Source of the DNA: Micromonospora eburnea
GTDB lineage: Bacteria > Actinomycetota > Actinomycetes > Mycobacteriales > Micromonosporaceae
Direction of reading: 5' to 3'
DNA: 64,000 nt
Assembly: GCF_900090225.1 (NCBI RefSeq)
Contig: NZ_FMHY01000002.1
Coordinates: 4,650,001 to 4,714,000, forward strand
Shown: one piece after another, positions 17,301 to 25,693 of the stretch
Layout: each line of letters begins with the position of its first letter
Numbering within the stretch: the first letter of the stretch is position 1
Translations under genes and position numbers: made by a program
Notes under the pieces: model-generated
The model's database searches: none
What the model was told of the DNA's origin: nothing
Seen by the model: the letters and a program-made list of their open reading frames with translations, nothing else

Positions 17301-18303
17301 CGGCGATTACTACCGCAAGCGGCTGCTGAACATCCTCTGTGCCACCTGGACGGCGCAGGCGTGCTCCGTCTTCGCTCTACTCGGCCTGCCCGACCGGATC
17401 GCCGCGGGCACCACCGGCGGCACCGAGCTGGCCGCGGCCGCGGGTCTGGACCCGGTCGCGCTGCGCCGGCTGCTCGCCGCGCTCGCCGACGCCGGCGTCC
17501 TGCGCCAGACCGGCCCCGACCGCTTCGAGCTGTCCGGCATGGGCGAGTACCTGCGCTCGAACGCACCCGGCTCGGTCCGCGACACGGCCGTCCTGTACGG
17601 CCAGGAGGTCTTCGCCTCGTTCGCCGGCCTGCTGGACACCGTGCGCACCGGCCGGCCGGCCTTCATCGATCGCTTCGGCGAGCCCTTCTACCAGTACCTC
17701 GGCGGCCATCCGGAGCTGGCGGCGACGTTCAACGGCGCCATGTCCGCCGCCCCTGAACCGCCAGCACCCGCCGCCAGCCTGTTCGGCGGGGCCCGCACGG
17801 TGGTGGACGTCGGCGGCGGCGACGGCCGCCTGCTCGCCAACGTCCTCACCGAACGCCCGGAGCTGCGCGGGGTCCTCGTCGAGCTGCCCGAGGCCGCCGC
17901 CCGGGCACGCGAACGGCTCGCCACCTCCGGTGTGCTGGACCGGGTGGACATCGCCGCCGGCAGCTTCTTCGACCACGTACCCGCAGATGGCGACCTGTAC
18001 GTGCTGCGCCGGGTGCTGCACAACTGGAACGACGAGAACGCCGCCCGGTTGCTGGCCCGGGTGCGCGCGGCGATGCCGGCCGGCGCGCGGCTGCTGGTGC
18101 TGGAGGAGCTGCTGCCCGCGAAGCCGGAGCGGGCGAGCGCCGGCGCCTGGGCGGCGCCCCGCAACCGGATTGTGGACCTGCTGATGCTGGTCCTCATGGA
18201 GGGCCGGGACCGCACCGCGGAGGAGTACGGCCAGCTGCTCGCCGACGCCGGCTTCGCGGTCAAGAGTGTGGCCGAGGGCGCGATCGAGGCGATCCCCGCC
18301 TGA
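17290..18303 (+). CDS. O-methyltransferase (COMT/AcmIII-like family)
   Basis: A 337-residue enzyme of the plant-COMT-like O-methyltransferases common in aromatic polyketide clusters. An N-terminal winged-helix dimerisation domain (GTELAAAAGLDPVALRRLL) precedes the SAM domain with RTVVDVGGGDGRLLANVL, LVELPEAAARARERL and YVLRRVLHNWND, which includes the catalytic His. In context it most likely methylates the phenol of the hydroxybenzoyl unit or another ring hydroxyl; that is inference. It overlaps the hydrolase gene and is followed by a transposase fragment. Confidence 0.88.
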   Translation: MARDGDYYRKRLLNILCATWTAQACSVFALLGLPDRIAAGTTGGTELAAAAGLDPVALRRLLAALADAGVLRQTGPDRFELSGMGEYLRSNAPGSVRDTAVLYGQEVFASFAGLLDTVRTGRPAFIDRFGEPFYQYLGGHPELAATFNGAMSAAPEPPAPAASLFGGARTVVDVGGGDGRLLANVLTERPELRGVLVELPEAAARARERLATSGVLDRVDIAAGSFFDHVPADGDLYVLRRVLHNWNDENAARLLARVRAAMPAGARLLVLEELLPAKPERASAGAWAAPRNRIVDLLMLVLMEGRDRTAEEYGQLLADAGFAVKSVAEGAIEAIPA

Positions 18304-18421
18304 TCCGAACGGTTTCCCCGATGTCCCGGGTCCGTGGGCACGCCGGCGCTCCCGCCGGAGACCAGTCGGCCCGTCGGCTCGTCGGCCCGTCGATCAAGGA
18401 CTTGTTGGCATCGAGCCATTT

Positions 18422-18781
18422 TCATCCTGCGTGGTGGTTCGCTCGACGTGGTGCAGCGAGGATGGCCGGCACGATCGCGGTGGCGCGGCGTGGGCAGCAT
18501 CGCAGTCTGGTCAGGATCTGCCAGGTCGTGAGCGTGGCGATGGCTCGTTCGCCACGAGCCCGGATTCTCGCGTGCGCCCGGTTGACCGCCTTCTGCCGGC
18601 GCGACAGCTTCGGTCGGAAGCGGTGCCGCTTGAACGGCGTGCGCAGGCTGCCCCGAGTGCCTTGGTAGCCCTTGCCGACGAAGGTCATCACGTCCGCGCT
18701 GGTCAGCGCGTCGCTCATGCCGTGGATGCGGGCGGCGGTAAGGGCCGTGGGTCGGGCGCGGCAGTGCCGGTGCGGTTTCAT
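18422..18781 (-). pseudogene. C-terminal fragment of an IS5-family transposase
   Basis: The minus strand reads FVGKGYQGTRGSLRTPFKR, then KLSRRQKAVNRAHARIRARGE and TWQILTRLRCCPRRATAIV. This is the well-known tail of IS5-type DDE transposases that carries the catalytic Glu helix. The N-terminal half is absent and no terminal repeats were found, so the element is dead. It abuts the stop codon of the PhyH gene (18778), showing that an insertion and deletion event shaped the junction between the plus-strand hmo-hydrolase-methyltransferase genes and the minus-strand hmaS operon. Confidence 0.75.
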
Positions 18782-19683
18782 GCGTGCCAGATGGTCGGGC
18801 AGAATTCGGGATCGGCGTAGTCGGGCTCGCCGGTGGCGGTGCGGCGGACGAAGTGGTCGTGGTTGTACGCGACCACGCTGCCGTCGGAGCGGGTGAACCG
18901 GCGGTACCGGTTGTCGCCGTCCTGCAGGTGCAGCGAGATGGCGCGGCGCGGGCGGTCTGCGCGGTTCGCGCCGCTGCCGTGGTAGGTGCGGCAGTGGTGG
19001 AAGCTCATGTGGCCCTTGGGTATCGTCATCGGCAGCTTGACGATTTCGGCGTTGTTGAACGCGGCGTTCTGCTTCAACAGCTCCTCCAGCTCCGCCCAGC
19101 CGCGGTGGGCGAAATGCCGGGTGGTGCTGTCGTCACCGCCGATCTCCTGCCAGGTGTTGCTGCCGTCGACCATCGTGATGGTGCCCATCTCCTCGCCACA
19201 GTCGTGGAACGGGATGAACGCGGTCAGCATCTTCTGCGACGTGCTGGACTGCCAGTAATGCTTGTCGAAGTGCCAGGGCACCAGGTTGGTCGGCTCGTCC
19301 AGGCGCGGCGGCTTGTAGATCAGCGTGCTCTGGAAGATCCGGATCTCCCGCGCCCCGGCCAGCCGGGCGGCGACCGCACCGATCAGCGGCTTGCGCAGGA
19401 TCGCGCCGATCTCGTCGGACTCGTAGTGGATGTAGTCGTTGTGCCGCTGGACCGGGCCGTTCTCCGGCTCCCAGTAGGCCAGCGTCGACGGCCGCTTCGG
19501 CAGCCGGCGGCCGCGCTGCCCGGCGTAGAACCGCTCGCTGGCAGCCAGCAGCGTGTCCACCTCGTCGTCGGTCAGCAGCTTTTTCGACAGGTACCAGCCG
19601 TGCCTGGCGTAGCCGGCGACGTCCTCGTCGGACGGCAGCAGGGCGCGCTCCCCGTCCGTCAGTACGAATTCAGTGGTCTGCAT
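18778..19683 (-). CDS. PhyH-family Fe(II)/2-oxoglutarate dioxygenase
   Basis: A 301-residue phytanoyl-CoA dioxygenase-like enzyme. The iron-binding facial triad is visible as HxD in LVPWHFDKHYW and the distal His in CRTYHGSGANRAD, with the 2-oxoglutarate-binding Arg shortly after (RPRRAISLHLQD). Such enzymes hydroxylate, halogenate or desaturate unactivated carbons. The substrate may be the polyketide chain or sugar; this cannot be decided. It is the last gene of the six-gene minus-strand operon from the ligase at 24190, starting 29 bases after hmaS. Its end abuts a transposase remnant, but the domain looks complete. Confidence 0.85.
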   Translation of the reverse strand: MQTTEFVLTDGERALLPSDEDVAGYARHGWYLSKKLLTDDEVDTLLAASERFYAGQRGRRLPKRPSTLAYWEPENGPVQRHNDYIHYESDEIGAILRKPLIGAVAARLAGAREIRIFQSTLIYKPPRLDEPTNLVPWHFDKHYWQSSTSQKMLTAFIPFHDCGEEMGTITMVDGSNTWQEIGGDDSTTRHFAHRGWAELEELLKQNAAFNNAEIVKLPMTIPKGHMSFHHCRTYHGSGANRADRPRRAISLHLQDGDNRYRRFTRSDGSVVAYNHDHFVRRTATGEPDYADPEFCPTIWHA

Positions 19684-19712
19684 GTCCCGTTTCCCTGGGT
19701 AGTGGGTTGCCG

Positions 19713-20783
19713 TCAGGCTCCGACGGTGGTCTGAGCGCGCTCACGCTCCTTCGCCTCGTACAGCGCCTTGATGTTGTTGGTGCCGAAGGTGAGCGCCCCG
19801 TGCCGCTCGATCAGCTCGAAGAAAAGCGTCCGGCGTACGAGGGCCGACTCGGTGAAGATCTGGAACATTTCGCCCCAGTGGTCCCGGTCGACCAGGATGT
19901 TGCCGGCGCGCAGCCGGTCCATGGGCACGCCGACCGTCCCGAGCTGCCGCTCGATGCCGTCGTAGTAGCTGGACGGCGTGGCCAGGAACCGCACTCCCCG
20001 CTCGGTGAACGTACCCACCGCGGCGGCGATGTCGGCGGTGCTGAACGCGATGTGCTGGACGCCGGCACCGTCGTGCGAGCCGAGAAAGTCGTCGATCTGG
20101 CCGCGCGGCCGGGTGGTGTCCGGCGCGATGATCGTGAGCGTCACCGTGCGGCTGGCGTCCTGCACCACCTTGGAGTCCATCGCCTGCTCGCCTACCTCGA
20201 TCCGCTCCTCGAAGATCTGCGCGAACCCGAACACCCGCTGGTAGTAGTCGGCGGTGCCGTCCAGCTCGCCGGCCGGCACGCAGACGGCGAAATGGTCAAC
20301 GGTGGTCAGCAGCTTGCCCCCGGCGGGCGCGGACGCGGCGTCGATGGCGCCGGGCAGGAACGCCTCGCCGTCCCGGCGCTGGGTGAACCGGTGGTGCACG
20401 TCGCCGACGCCGGCGACGGTGGCGGTGATGACCTCCGCGCCGCCCGCGCGCCACGCTCGCGGCGCCTCGATGGCGAGGGCCCCGCGCTCGACCGCCTCGG
20501 TGAACGCCATTTCCGCGTCGTCGGTGCGCAGGCCGATCACGGCCACGCCGTCGCCGTGCCGGCCGACGTACGCCGTCGCCGGGTGCTCGGCGCGCAGGCC
20601 CGAGGTGAGCAACAGCCGGATGTCGCCGTGGCCGAGCAGCACGCTGTACTGGTCCGCCAGGGGGCCGGCCACACCGCCGCCGCACCCCAAAACGTCGAAG
20701 TCGAAGGCGGTGCGCAGATAGAACGCCGTCTGCTGGGCGTCGCCCACGTACAGCTCGACGTGGTCGACCTGTCGGATGTCCAC
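19713..20783 (-). CDS. hmaS: 4-hydroxymandelate synthase (HPPD-like dioxygenase)
   Basis: A 356-residue, two-domain non-haem iron dioxygenase. The iron ligands are in TTVDHFAVCV (His), GVQHIAFSTAD (His) and FFELIERHG (Glu). It resembles hydroxymandelate synthases more than 4-hydroxyphenylpyruvate dioxygenases: the substrate strand reads VTLTIIAPD rather than the PINEPA pattern of HPPD, and the end FGTNNIKALYEAKERER matches HmaS. Both families use 4-hydroxyphenylpyruvate and O2; HmaS gives 4-hydroxymandelate. The hmo gene in the same cluster supports this call. The GTG at 20783 has AAGGAG upstream and lies two bases after the preceding stop. Confidence 0.85.
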   Translation of the reverse strand: MDIRQVDHVELYVGDAQQTAFYLRTAFDFDVLGCGGGVAGPLADQYSVLLGHGDIRLLLTSGLRAEHPATAYVGRHGDGVAVIGLRTDDAEMAFTEAVERGALAIEAPRAWRAGGAEVITATVAGVGDVHHRFTQRRDGEAFLPGAIDAASAPAGGKLLTTVDHFAVCVPAGELDGTADYYQRVFGFAQIFEERIEVGEQAMDSKVVQDASRTVTLTIIAPDTTRPRGQIDDFLGSHDGAGVQHIAFSTADIAAAVGTFTERGVRFLATPSSYYDGIERQLGTVGVPMDRLRAGNILVDRDHWGEMFQIFTESALVRRTLFFELIERHGALTFGTNNIKALYEAKERERAQTTVGA

Positions 20784-20785
20784 AA

Positions 20786-21352
20786 CTACTCTCCTTGCCC
20801 GACGGGGGTTTCCGGAGCTTCCCGGTCTGCCAGCCGGACCAGGAGGGCGTGGGACCGGTCCTGCTCGTCCGCTCCGCACGCCGGCTCGGCGAGCACGACG
20901 AGGGCGGTGTCCGCGTCGCCGTCGGCGAGCACGCCGGCGGCCAGGTCCAGCGCGTCGGCGTCCGGGTCGGCCACCGGGCTGGTGCACAGCACCGGGCCGC
21001 CGATGCCCCAGCGGGTAGCGACGTGGCCCAGCACGGCGTTCGCGACGGACTGGAAGAACAGCAGCGGCGAGACGCGCTCGCCGGCGTCCACCGCGGTCGC
21101 GATGGCCTCCGCGATGGCGATGTCACCGCGCACGCTGGCCAGGATCAGCGCGATCCGCTCGCCGTCGGCCGGGGGCACCGGCGGGCCGCCGTACCAGCGC
21201 GACAGGCAGCGGCCGGCGGTGGCGGCGACCAGCGGGCTGAACGAGGAGTACACGAAGCCGGGCAGCGGGTCGGGCTCGCCGTCGCCGGCCTCGGGCCAGC
21301 GCGCCTCGGCGAGTACGGTCAGCGTTTCCCGCGGTACGGCCGTCTCAAGCAC
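20786..21352 (-). CDS. short ketosynthase-like protein (chain-length-factor-like, Ketoacyl-synt_2 type)
   Basis: A 188-residue protein resembling the N-terminal half of a ketosynthase as in Pfam Ketoacyl-synt_2. The pattern FSPLVAATAGRCLSRW, then ALILASVRGDIAIAEAI and SPLLFFQSVANAVLGHVA corresponds to the small chain-length-factor-like proteins of aryl-polyene and related type II systems. No active-site Cys in the KS context is present, so it is probably a structural or length-controlling partner of the full KS encoded just upstream, whose stop it overlaps by eight bases. It could alternatively be a decayed KS, but its tight coupling on both sides argues for function. Confidence 0.65.
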   Translation of the reverse strand: MLETAVPRETLTVLAEARWPEAGDGEPDPLPGFVYSSFSPLVAATAGRCLSRWYGGPPVPPADGERIALILASVRGDIAIAEAIATAVDAGERVSPLLFFQSVANAVLGHVATRWGIGGPVLCTSPVADPDADALDLAAGVLADGDADTALVVLAEPACGADEQDRSHALLVRLADREAPETPVGQGE

Positions 21353-22487
21353 GGTCGCCCGCCTTCACGACGAGCGCCGTGTTGGCGCCGCCGAACGCGG
21401 CGTTGACGCTCAGCGCGTACTCCACCTCGGCTGCGGCCGGCTCCAGAACCAGGTTCAGCGGGCACTCCGGATCCGGCTCCTGGAAGCCCGCGTTGACGGG
21501 CAGCCGACCACGTTGCAGCGCGGCCAGCGTGGCGACCAGCTCCACCAGGGCGGACGCCTCGAGCGCGTGCCCGTGCGCGGACTTGGTCGAGCTGACCGGC
21601 ACCCGCCGGGCGTACCCGCCGAGCGCGCGGTGCAGGGCGTTGGTCTCGGCGGCGTCACTCTGCGCCGTGCCGGTGCCGTGCGCGTTGACGTAACCGATCC
21701 GCCCGGCCTCGACGCCCGCGCGGCCCAGTGCCGCGTCGACCGCGCGGGCCAGCCCGACGCCGTCCGGCCGGGGCTGGCACACGTGGTACGCGTCCCCGGC
21801 CCGGCCCCAGCCCACGACCTGGCCGAGCTGCTTCGCGCCGCGCCGCCGCGCCGCCTCTGCCGACTCCACGACGACCGCGGCTACGGCGTCGCCGAGCAGC
21901 ATGCCGTCCCGGTCGCGGCTGAACGGGCGCACCGCGTCGCCCGGCGACAGCGCGCGCCCCGCGTCGAACGCGCCGAAGTAGTCCGCGTCGACCAGGTATC
22001 CACCGGCGACCAGGATCCGCTCGGCCCGCCCCGCGCGGATCATCACCGCCGCGTCGATGACGGCCGAGCTGGCCGCCACGCAGCCGGTCGTGTAGGCCCG
22101 GATCGCCCTGCCGAGGCCGCACCGCCCGGCCAGCGCCACCGCCGCCCCGGCCGCTCCGGTGGTGGCCGCCGCCGGGTCGGGCGAGCGGACCAGTGCCGGC
22201 TCGGCGTGCGCGGCCAGCAGCACCGGGCAGGCGGCCCGCTCGCCCGGGTCCAGGCCGGCGTCCCGGCACGCCTGGTGCGCCACGCCCGCGAGCTCTTCCG
22301 CCAGGCCCCCGGCATCGTCCAGTGCGGCGGCGGAGGTGGCCCGGCGGCCGGTCACGTCGAACCGGGTGACCGGGGCGAAGCCACGCCGCCCTTCGAGCAC
22401 CGCGTCGCACAGGGCCGCGGTGCCGCGACCGAAGGCGGTGACCGCGGCCATGCCGGTCACCGTCACCGCGGTCGCCCGGTCAGCCAT
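21345..22487 (-). CDS. beta-ketoacyl-ACP synthase (KS of a type II pair)
   Basis: A 380-residue condensing enzyme with the nucleophilic Cys in YTTGCVAASSAVI (about residue 155), His in VNAHGTGTAQSD and KSAHGHALEASA, and C-terminal NAAFGGANTALV. It diverges from FabF and from aromatic type II KS-alpha. It shares a tightly overlapping operon with an ACP (whose stop overlaps this ATG) and a short KS-like protein, a layout like aryl-polyene and highly reducing type II systems. No dedicated KR or DH is in the operon, so elongation may be limited to one or a few rounds, or use the trans SDR at 26993. Priming by an aryl-ACP is a reasonable guess. Confidence 0.82.
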   Translation of the reverse strand: MADRATAVTVTGMAAVTAFGRGTAALCDAVLEGRRGFAPVTRFDVTGRRATSAAALDDAGGLAEELAGVAHQACRDAGLDPGERAACPVLLAAHAEPALVRSPDPAAATTGAAGAAVALAGRCGLGRAIRAYTTGCVAASSAVIDAAVMIRAGRAERILVAGGYLVDADYFGAFDAGRALSPGDAVRPFSRDRDGMLLGDAVAAVVVESAEAARRRGAKQLGQVVGWGRAGDAYHVCQPRPDGVGLARAVDAALGRAGVEAGRIGYVNAHGTGTAQSDAAETNALHRALGGYARRVPVSSTKSAHGHALEASALVELVATLAALQRGRLPVNAGFQEPDPECPLNLVLEPAAAEVEYALSVNAAFGGANTALVVKAGDRA

Positions 22488-22761
22488 CACGGCCCGTTGT
22501 TTCCCGCTGTGCCTCGCGCAGCACACGGACGACACCGGTGACGGTACTCATCGAGGCCAGCAGTTCGTCGGTGAGGTCCAGGGCGATACCGAAGCGCCGT
22601 TCCACCTCGTAGACCAGCCAGGCCACGCCGAGCGAGTCGATCCGCTCCGGCACCTCGCCGGCCGGGCGGTCCGCCTGCGCGGCGAGGATGGCGACCACGG
22701 CGTCCCGGTCCGGCACTCCGGCGGCGGCCAGCTTCTCGACGTCGTTCTCGGCGGTTGCCAT
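22480..22761 (-). CDS. acyl carrier protein
   Basis: A 93-residue ACP. The phosphopantetheine-accepting Ser lies in PERIDSLGVAWLVYEVE (DSL motif, about residue 43), followed by the helix III pattern FGIALDLTDELLASMSTV. It sits between the acyl-AMP ligase (34 bases upstream) and the KS (stop overlapping the KS start), which suggests that the ligase loads an acid onto this ACP for the KS to elongate. The PPTase in the cluster should activate it. Confidence 0.85.
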   Translation of the reverse strand: MATAENDVEKLAAAGVPDRDAVVAILAAQADRPAGEVPERIDSLGVAWLVYEVERRFGIALDLTDELLASMSTVTGVVRVLREAQRETTGRDG

Positions 22762-22795
22762 GGGTAGGTTGCCTCTCCTGTGGGGTCGGGGTGGA

Positions 22796-24190
22796 TCAGG
22801 CGCCTGCCTTCACGGCCGCCTCCTCGACGGCCGCGCGCAACACGGACAGGTCCCGTACGACCTTGCCGCTGGCGGTCCGGGGCAGCTTCGGCAGCAGGTG
22901 CAGCCGGCGCGGCCGCTTGTACGCGGCCAGCCGGCCGGCCAGCTCGTCGGCGATCCCGTCGGCGCTGTGCCCGTCCGCGACGGCCAGGAACGCCTCGATG
23001 CCGCCGTCGAACAGCACCACGGCCTCGGTCACACCGGGCAGCTCGACCAACGTCTGCTCCACGTCGGTCAGGTCCACCTTGAGACCGGCGATGGAGACCT
23101 GCGAGTCCAGCCGCCCGGTGACCGTCACCAGGCCGGTCTCCTCGTCGACGGTGCCGGCGTCCCGGGTGCACAGCCAGCCGTCGATCCAGCGGCCCGGCGC
23201 CGCCGCACCGACGTACGGCGTGCGCGGCCGCGCGACCAGCAGCTGCCCGCTCTCCTCCCGCAGCGCCATGCCGGACACCGGTGCGAGCGCCGGGCGATGC
23301 TCGCCGGCCAGGTCGGTGGCGATGACGCCGACCTCGGTCATCCCGTACATGATGCCCAGCGGCACGTCCGGGTACTTCACGGCGAACGCGCGCACGGTGC
23401 GCGGCGGCACCACCTCGCCGCCGACGATCATGCGGGCCAGCCGGGGCAGGGACGGCGGCTCGTCCACCGAGGCGAGCAGGTCGATGTGGAACCGGACGCC
23501 GAGGATCGTGGCCGGCTCGGGGCCGGCCTCGACCGCGGCCAGAATGTCTTTCGTGGTCAGGAACGCCGGTACGACCAGCGAGACGTCCGCCGCCAGCCCG
23601 TACAGCAGGCCGCCGACCAGGCCGAGCACGTGCACCATCGAGGCCAGCAGCACGATCCGCTCGCCCGGCCGCGGGTATCCGGCCAGCTGCCGGTACCGGT
23701 CGATCTCGGTCAACAGGTCCTCGGCCGTACGACCGATCACCTTGGACGGGCCAGTGGAGCCGGAGCTGAGCTGGAGCAGCGCGTGGTCGGTGCCGGCCGG
23801 GTCGCCGTCCCGCGCCGTGATCGCGGCGGTGACCGAGGTGTACCCGCGCAGCAGGTGCTGCCGCGGCTCCGCCGAACTGACCAGCAACTGCGGCCGGATC
23901 ACCGACATCGCCCGCTCCGCCTCGAACGGCGTGAGCCGGTGATCCAGCAGGGATACTTGGGCGCCGAGCCGCCAGGCGGCCAGCAGGTTCACCACGTACG
24001 TCAGCCCGGGCGGTAGCTGGAGGCTGACCGTCCCGCCCGCGCACAGCCCGGCGCCGGCCAGCTCCTCGCACCGGTCCGCGACCAGCTCGCGCAGCTCGGT
24101 GCGGGTCACCAGCCGGTCGAACCGGAGGCACGCCCGCTCGTCGGCGCCGGCCAGCAGATGCCTGTCGACCCAGTCCACGTCCCGCCGCAC
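22796..24190 (-). CDS. acyl/aryl-AMP ligase (ANL superfamily), first gene of the hmaS operon
   Basis: A 464-residue adenylating enzyme with ANL motifs in order: A3 LQLSSGSTGPSKVIGRT, A5 GIMYGMTEVGVIA, A7/A8 CTRDAGTVDEETG and VTGRLDSQVSIAGLKVD, and A10 LPRTASGKVVRDLS with the catalytic Lys. The length is on the short side for the family. Lying directly before an ACP, KS and HmaS, it probably activates a benzoate-type acid and transfers it to the adjacent ACP; substrate identity is inference. It starts with GTG behind AGGGG and heads a six-gene operon running to 18778. Confidence 0.83.
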   Translation of the reverse strand: MRRDVDWVDRHLLAGADERACLRFDRLVTRTELRELVADRCEELAGAGLCAGGTVSLQLPPGLTYVVNLLAAWRLGAQVSLLDHRLTPFEAERAMSVIRPQLLVSSAEPRQHLLRGYTSVTAAITARDGDPAGTDHALLQLSSGSTGPSKVIGRTAEDLLTEIDRYRQLAGYPRPGERIVLLASMVHVLGLVGGLLYGLAADVSLVVPAFLTTKDILAAVEAGPEPATILGVRFHIDLLASVDEPPSLPRLARMIVGGEVVPPRTVRAFAVKYPDVPLGIMYGMTEVGVIATDLAGEHRPALAPVSGMALREESGQLLVARPRTPYVGAAAPGRWIDGWLCTRDAGTVDEETGLVTVTGRLDSQVSIAGLKVDLTDVEQTLVELPGVTEAVVLFDGGIEAFLAVADGHSADGIADELAGRLAAYKRPRRLHLLPKLPRTASGKVVRDLSVLRAAVEEAAVKAGA

Positions 24191-24465
24191 GTCAATCCCC
24201 TAAGAAAATGGTCGTGGTCAAGATTTCAGGAATTGGGTAGATGCGCTCGCAGAATTGCTGCCTCAACCGACCGATGCGAAGTTATCAGCGCCGCTCGCGA
24301 CCGGTCAACGCCCGCACCACCAGGCTCTACGTCCGCTACATTCGAAGCACGCGCGATATTCGAGCAGTCCTCTAGCAATTCCTCCAGGCCGCCTTTACCG
24401 CACCTGCAACGCGCCCCATTAGATTGTCCGGGACAAATTCGGGCGATCGATCGGGGAGGGCATTG
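24191..24465. other. AT-richer intergenic region with the promoter of the ligase-hmaS operon
   Basis: About 275 bases of lower GC content between the ligase start (minus strand) and the tesB remnant (plus strand). No coding frame or repeat was recognised. It most likely holds the promoter of the six-gene minus-strand operon. Confidence 0.4.
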
Positions 24466-24745
24466 AAGTCCCGGGTGGGCCGGCCGGGATCCGGCTGGAC
24501 GAGCTGGTCGGGCTGCTCGATCCGGCCGCCCTCGATCCGGTCGCGGAACCGTCCGCGACGGACCTGGTGACGCGGGTGACCGGAGCGTTCGCCGGCGTGG
24601 CACCGGTCGGCGCGGCGCGGCTGTTCGGCGGGTTCCTGGCCGCACAAGCCTGGTCGCCGCCGCACGCACGGTGCCGGCGACCCGCCCGGTGCACCTGGTC
24701 GCCACCGTCGCCCAGGAGGGCCTGGTCCGCTCACTCGGCTTGCTG
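24466..24745 (+). pseudogene. tesB: decayed second tesB copy, convergent with the intact one
   Basis: On the plus strand an open stretch reads RLDELVGLLDPAALDPVAE, then GAARLFGGFLAAQAW. This is the N-terminus of a TesB thioesterase and is clearly related to the intact minus-strand copy (VDELVGLLDLAAVEPTG). After a large internal deletion and a frame change, a second piece reads VHLVATVAQEGLVRS, the TesB C-terminus. The middle of the protein is gone, so it is non-functional. It lies tail to tail with the intact gene. Confidence 0.7.
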
Positions 24746-24793
24746 CGCCGGGCGAGCCAGCAGCAGGCCCTCCTGGGCCACCGTGGCCACCAG
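24695..24793. repeat. 29-bp inverted repeat where two tesB tails meet
   Basis: Arms at 24695-24723 and 24765-24793 match at 26 of 29 positions and are separated by 41 bases. Each arm encodes the same peptide (LVATVAQEGL) on its own strand, as the C-terminal codons of the intact and of the decayed tesB. The structure could fold as a large hairpin and serve as a terminator, and shows inverted duplication of the gene end. Confidence 0.7.
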
Positions 24794-25693
24794 GTCGCCG
24801 TTCATCGCGTACAGGCCGCCGGTCGCCAGGCCACGACCGCCCGCCGCCCACGGGCTGCGGCAGTCGTACAGCAGCCACTCGTCGGCACGACAGGGCCGAT
24901 GGAACCACACCGTGTGGTCGATGCTGACGCCGGCGTCACCTGGCCTCCATGCCTGCCCGTGCCCGGCCACCATCGAACTCAGCAGCAGTGGCAGATCCGA
25001 GATGAACGTCAGCGCGCCGGCATGTACCAACGGGTCGTCGGGCAGCTTGCCGGCCACCCTCACCCAGGCCCGGCGCGGCACGTCGCCCGCTCGCTCCCCA
25101 GCCTTCCGCGCCTCTCCAGCCTTCTGCGCCCAGGGCGGAGGGCCGATGTACCTGGCGTCGAACGCGAAGAGCATGTGTTCCACGGCGGCCAGCGTGCCCG
25201 GCGCGCGGGCGAGCACCTGGGCAAGGTTCGGCACCTCGTCCGGTGGAGGGACCTCCGGCGGAGGCTGCGCGTGCTCCAGCCCGCTGCCGGGATCGTGGAA
25301 CGAGGCGGTCAGGAAGAAGATCGGTGTTTCGCGCTGGACAGCGACCACGCGCCGGGTGGACATGGATCGGCCGTCGCGAAGGGTTTCGACCAGATAGGTG
25401 ACCGGCCTGTGGCTGTCACCCGGGCGGATGAAGTACGCGTGCAGCGAGTGCACCGGTCGACCGGACCTCACCGTGCGTCCGGCCGCGGCCAGCGCCTGCG
25501 CGGCGATGAGCCCTCCGTACCGGCGAGCGGGCCCGCGCGCCGCGCCGCGACCGGCGAACACACCGGCGAGGGGGACCAGCCGATCCGTTACGGCCGGATC
25601 GCCTGTGGGCTCGACCGCTGCCAGGTCGAGCAGCCCGACCAACTCGTCGACGGCCGCTCGGCCGCTGGCGACCGCCGCTGGTTCGCCCCTCAT
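24731..25693 (-). CDS. tesB: acyl-CoA thioesterase II (TesB-type, double hot-dog)
   Basis: A 320-residue thioesterase with two hot-dog repeats. The first holds RYGGLIAAQALAAAGRTV and LHAYFIRPGDSHRPV. The second holds ASIDHTVWFHRPCRADEW, the catalytic-Asp region, and GLATGGLYAMNGDLVATV at the end. It hydrolyses medium to long acyl-CoA, or could release a chain from a carrier. The ATG at 25693 overlaps the glycosyltransferase stop (ATGA), making it the last gene of the KASIII-SDR-GT-tesB operon. A mutilated copy faces it. Confidence 0.88.
   Translation of the reverse strand: MRGEPAAVASGRAAVDELVGLLDLAAVEPTGDPAVTDRLVPLAGVFAGRGAARGPARRYGGLIAAQALAAAGRTVRSGRPVHSLHAYFIRPGDSHRPVTYLVETLRDGRSMSTRRVVAVQRETPIFFLTASFHDPGSGLEHAQPPPEVPPPDEVPNLAQVLARAPGTLAAVEHMLFAFDARYIGPPPWAQKAGEARKAGERAGDVPRRAWVRVAGKLPDDPLVHAGALTFISDLPLLLSSMVAGHGQAWRPGDAGVSIDHTVWFHRPCRADEWLLYDCRSPWAAGGRGLATGGLYAMNGDLVATVAQEGLLLARPAQQAE

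Noticed and set aside
15016..20783. Hydroxyphenylglycine (glycopeptide) pathway from HmaS plus Hmo
   Set aside because: No HpgT aminotransferase and no NRPS in the window, so the pathway probably stops at the keto acid.
19707..22541. A 944-codon open frame on the plus strand
   Set aside because: It is antisense to the coupled hmaS-KS-ACP operon, has the Arg/Gly/Pro-rich look of an antisense shadow and no domain.
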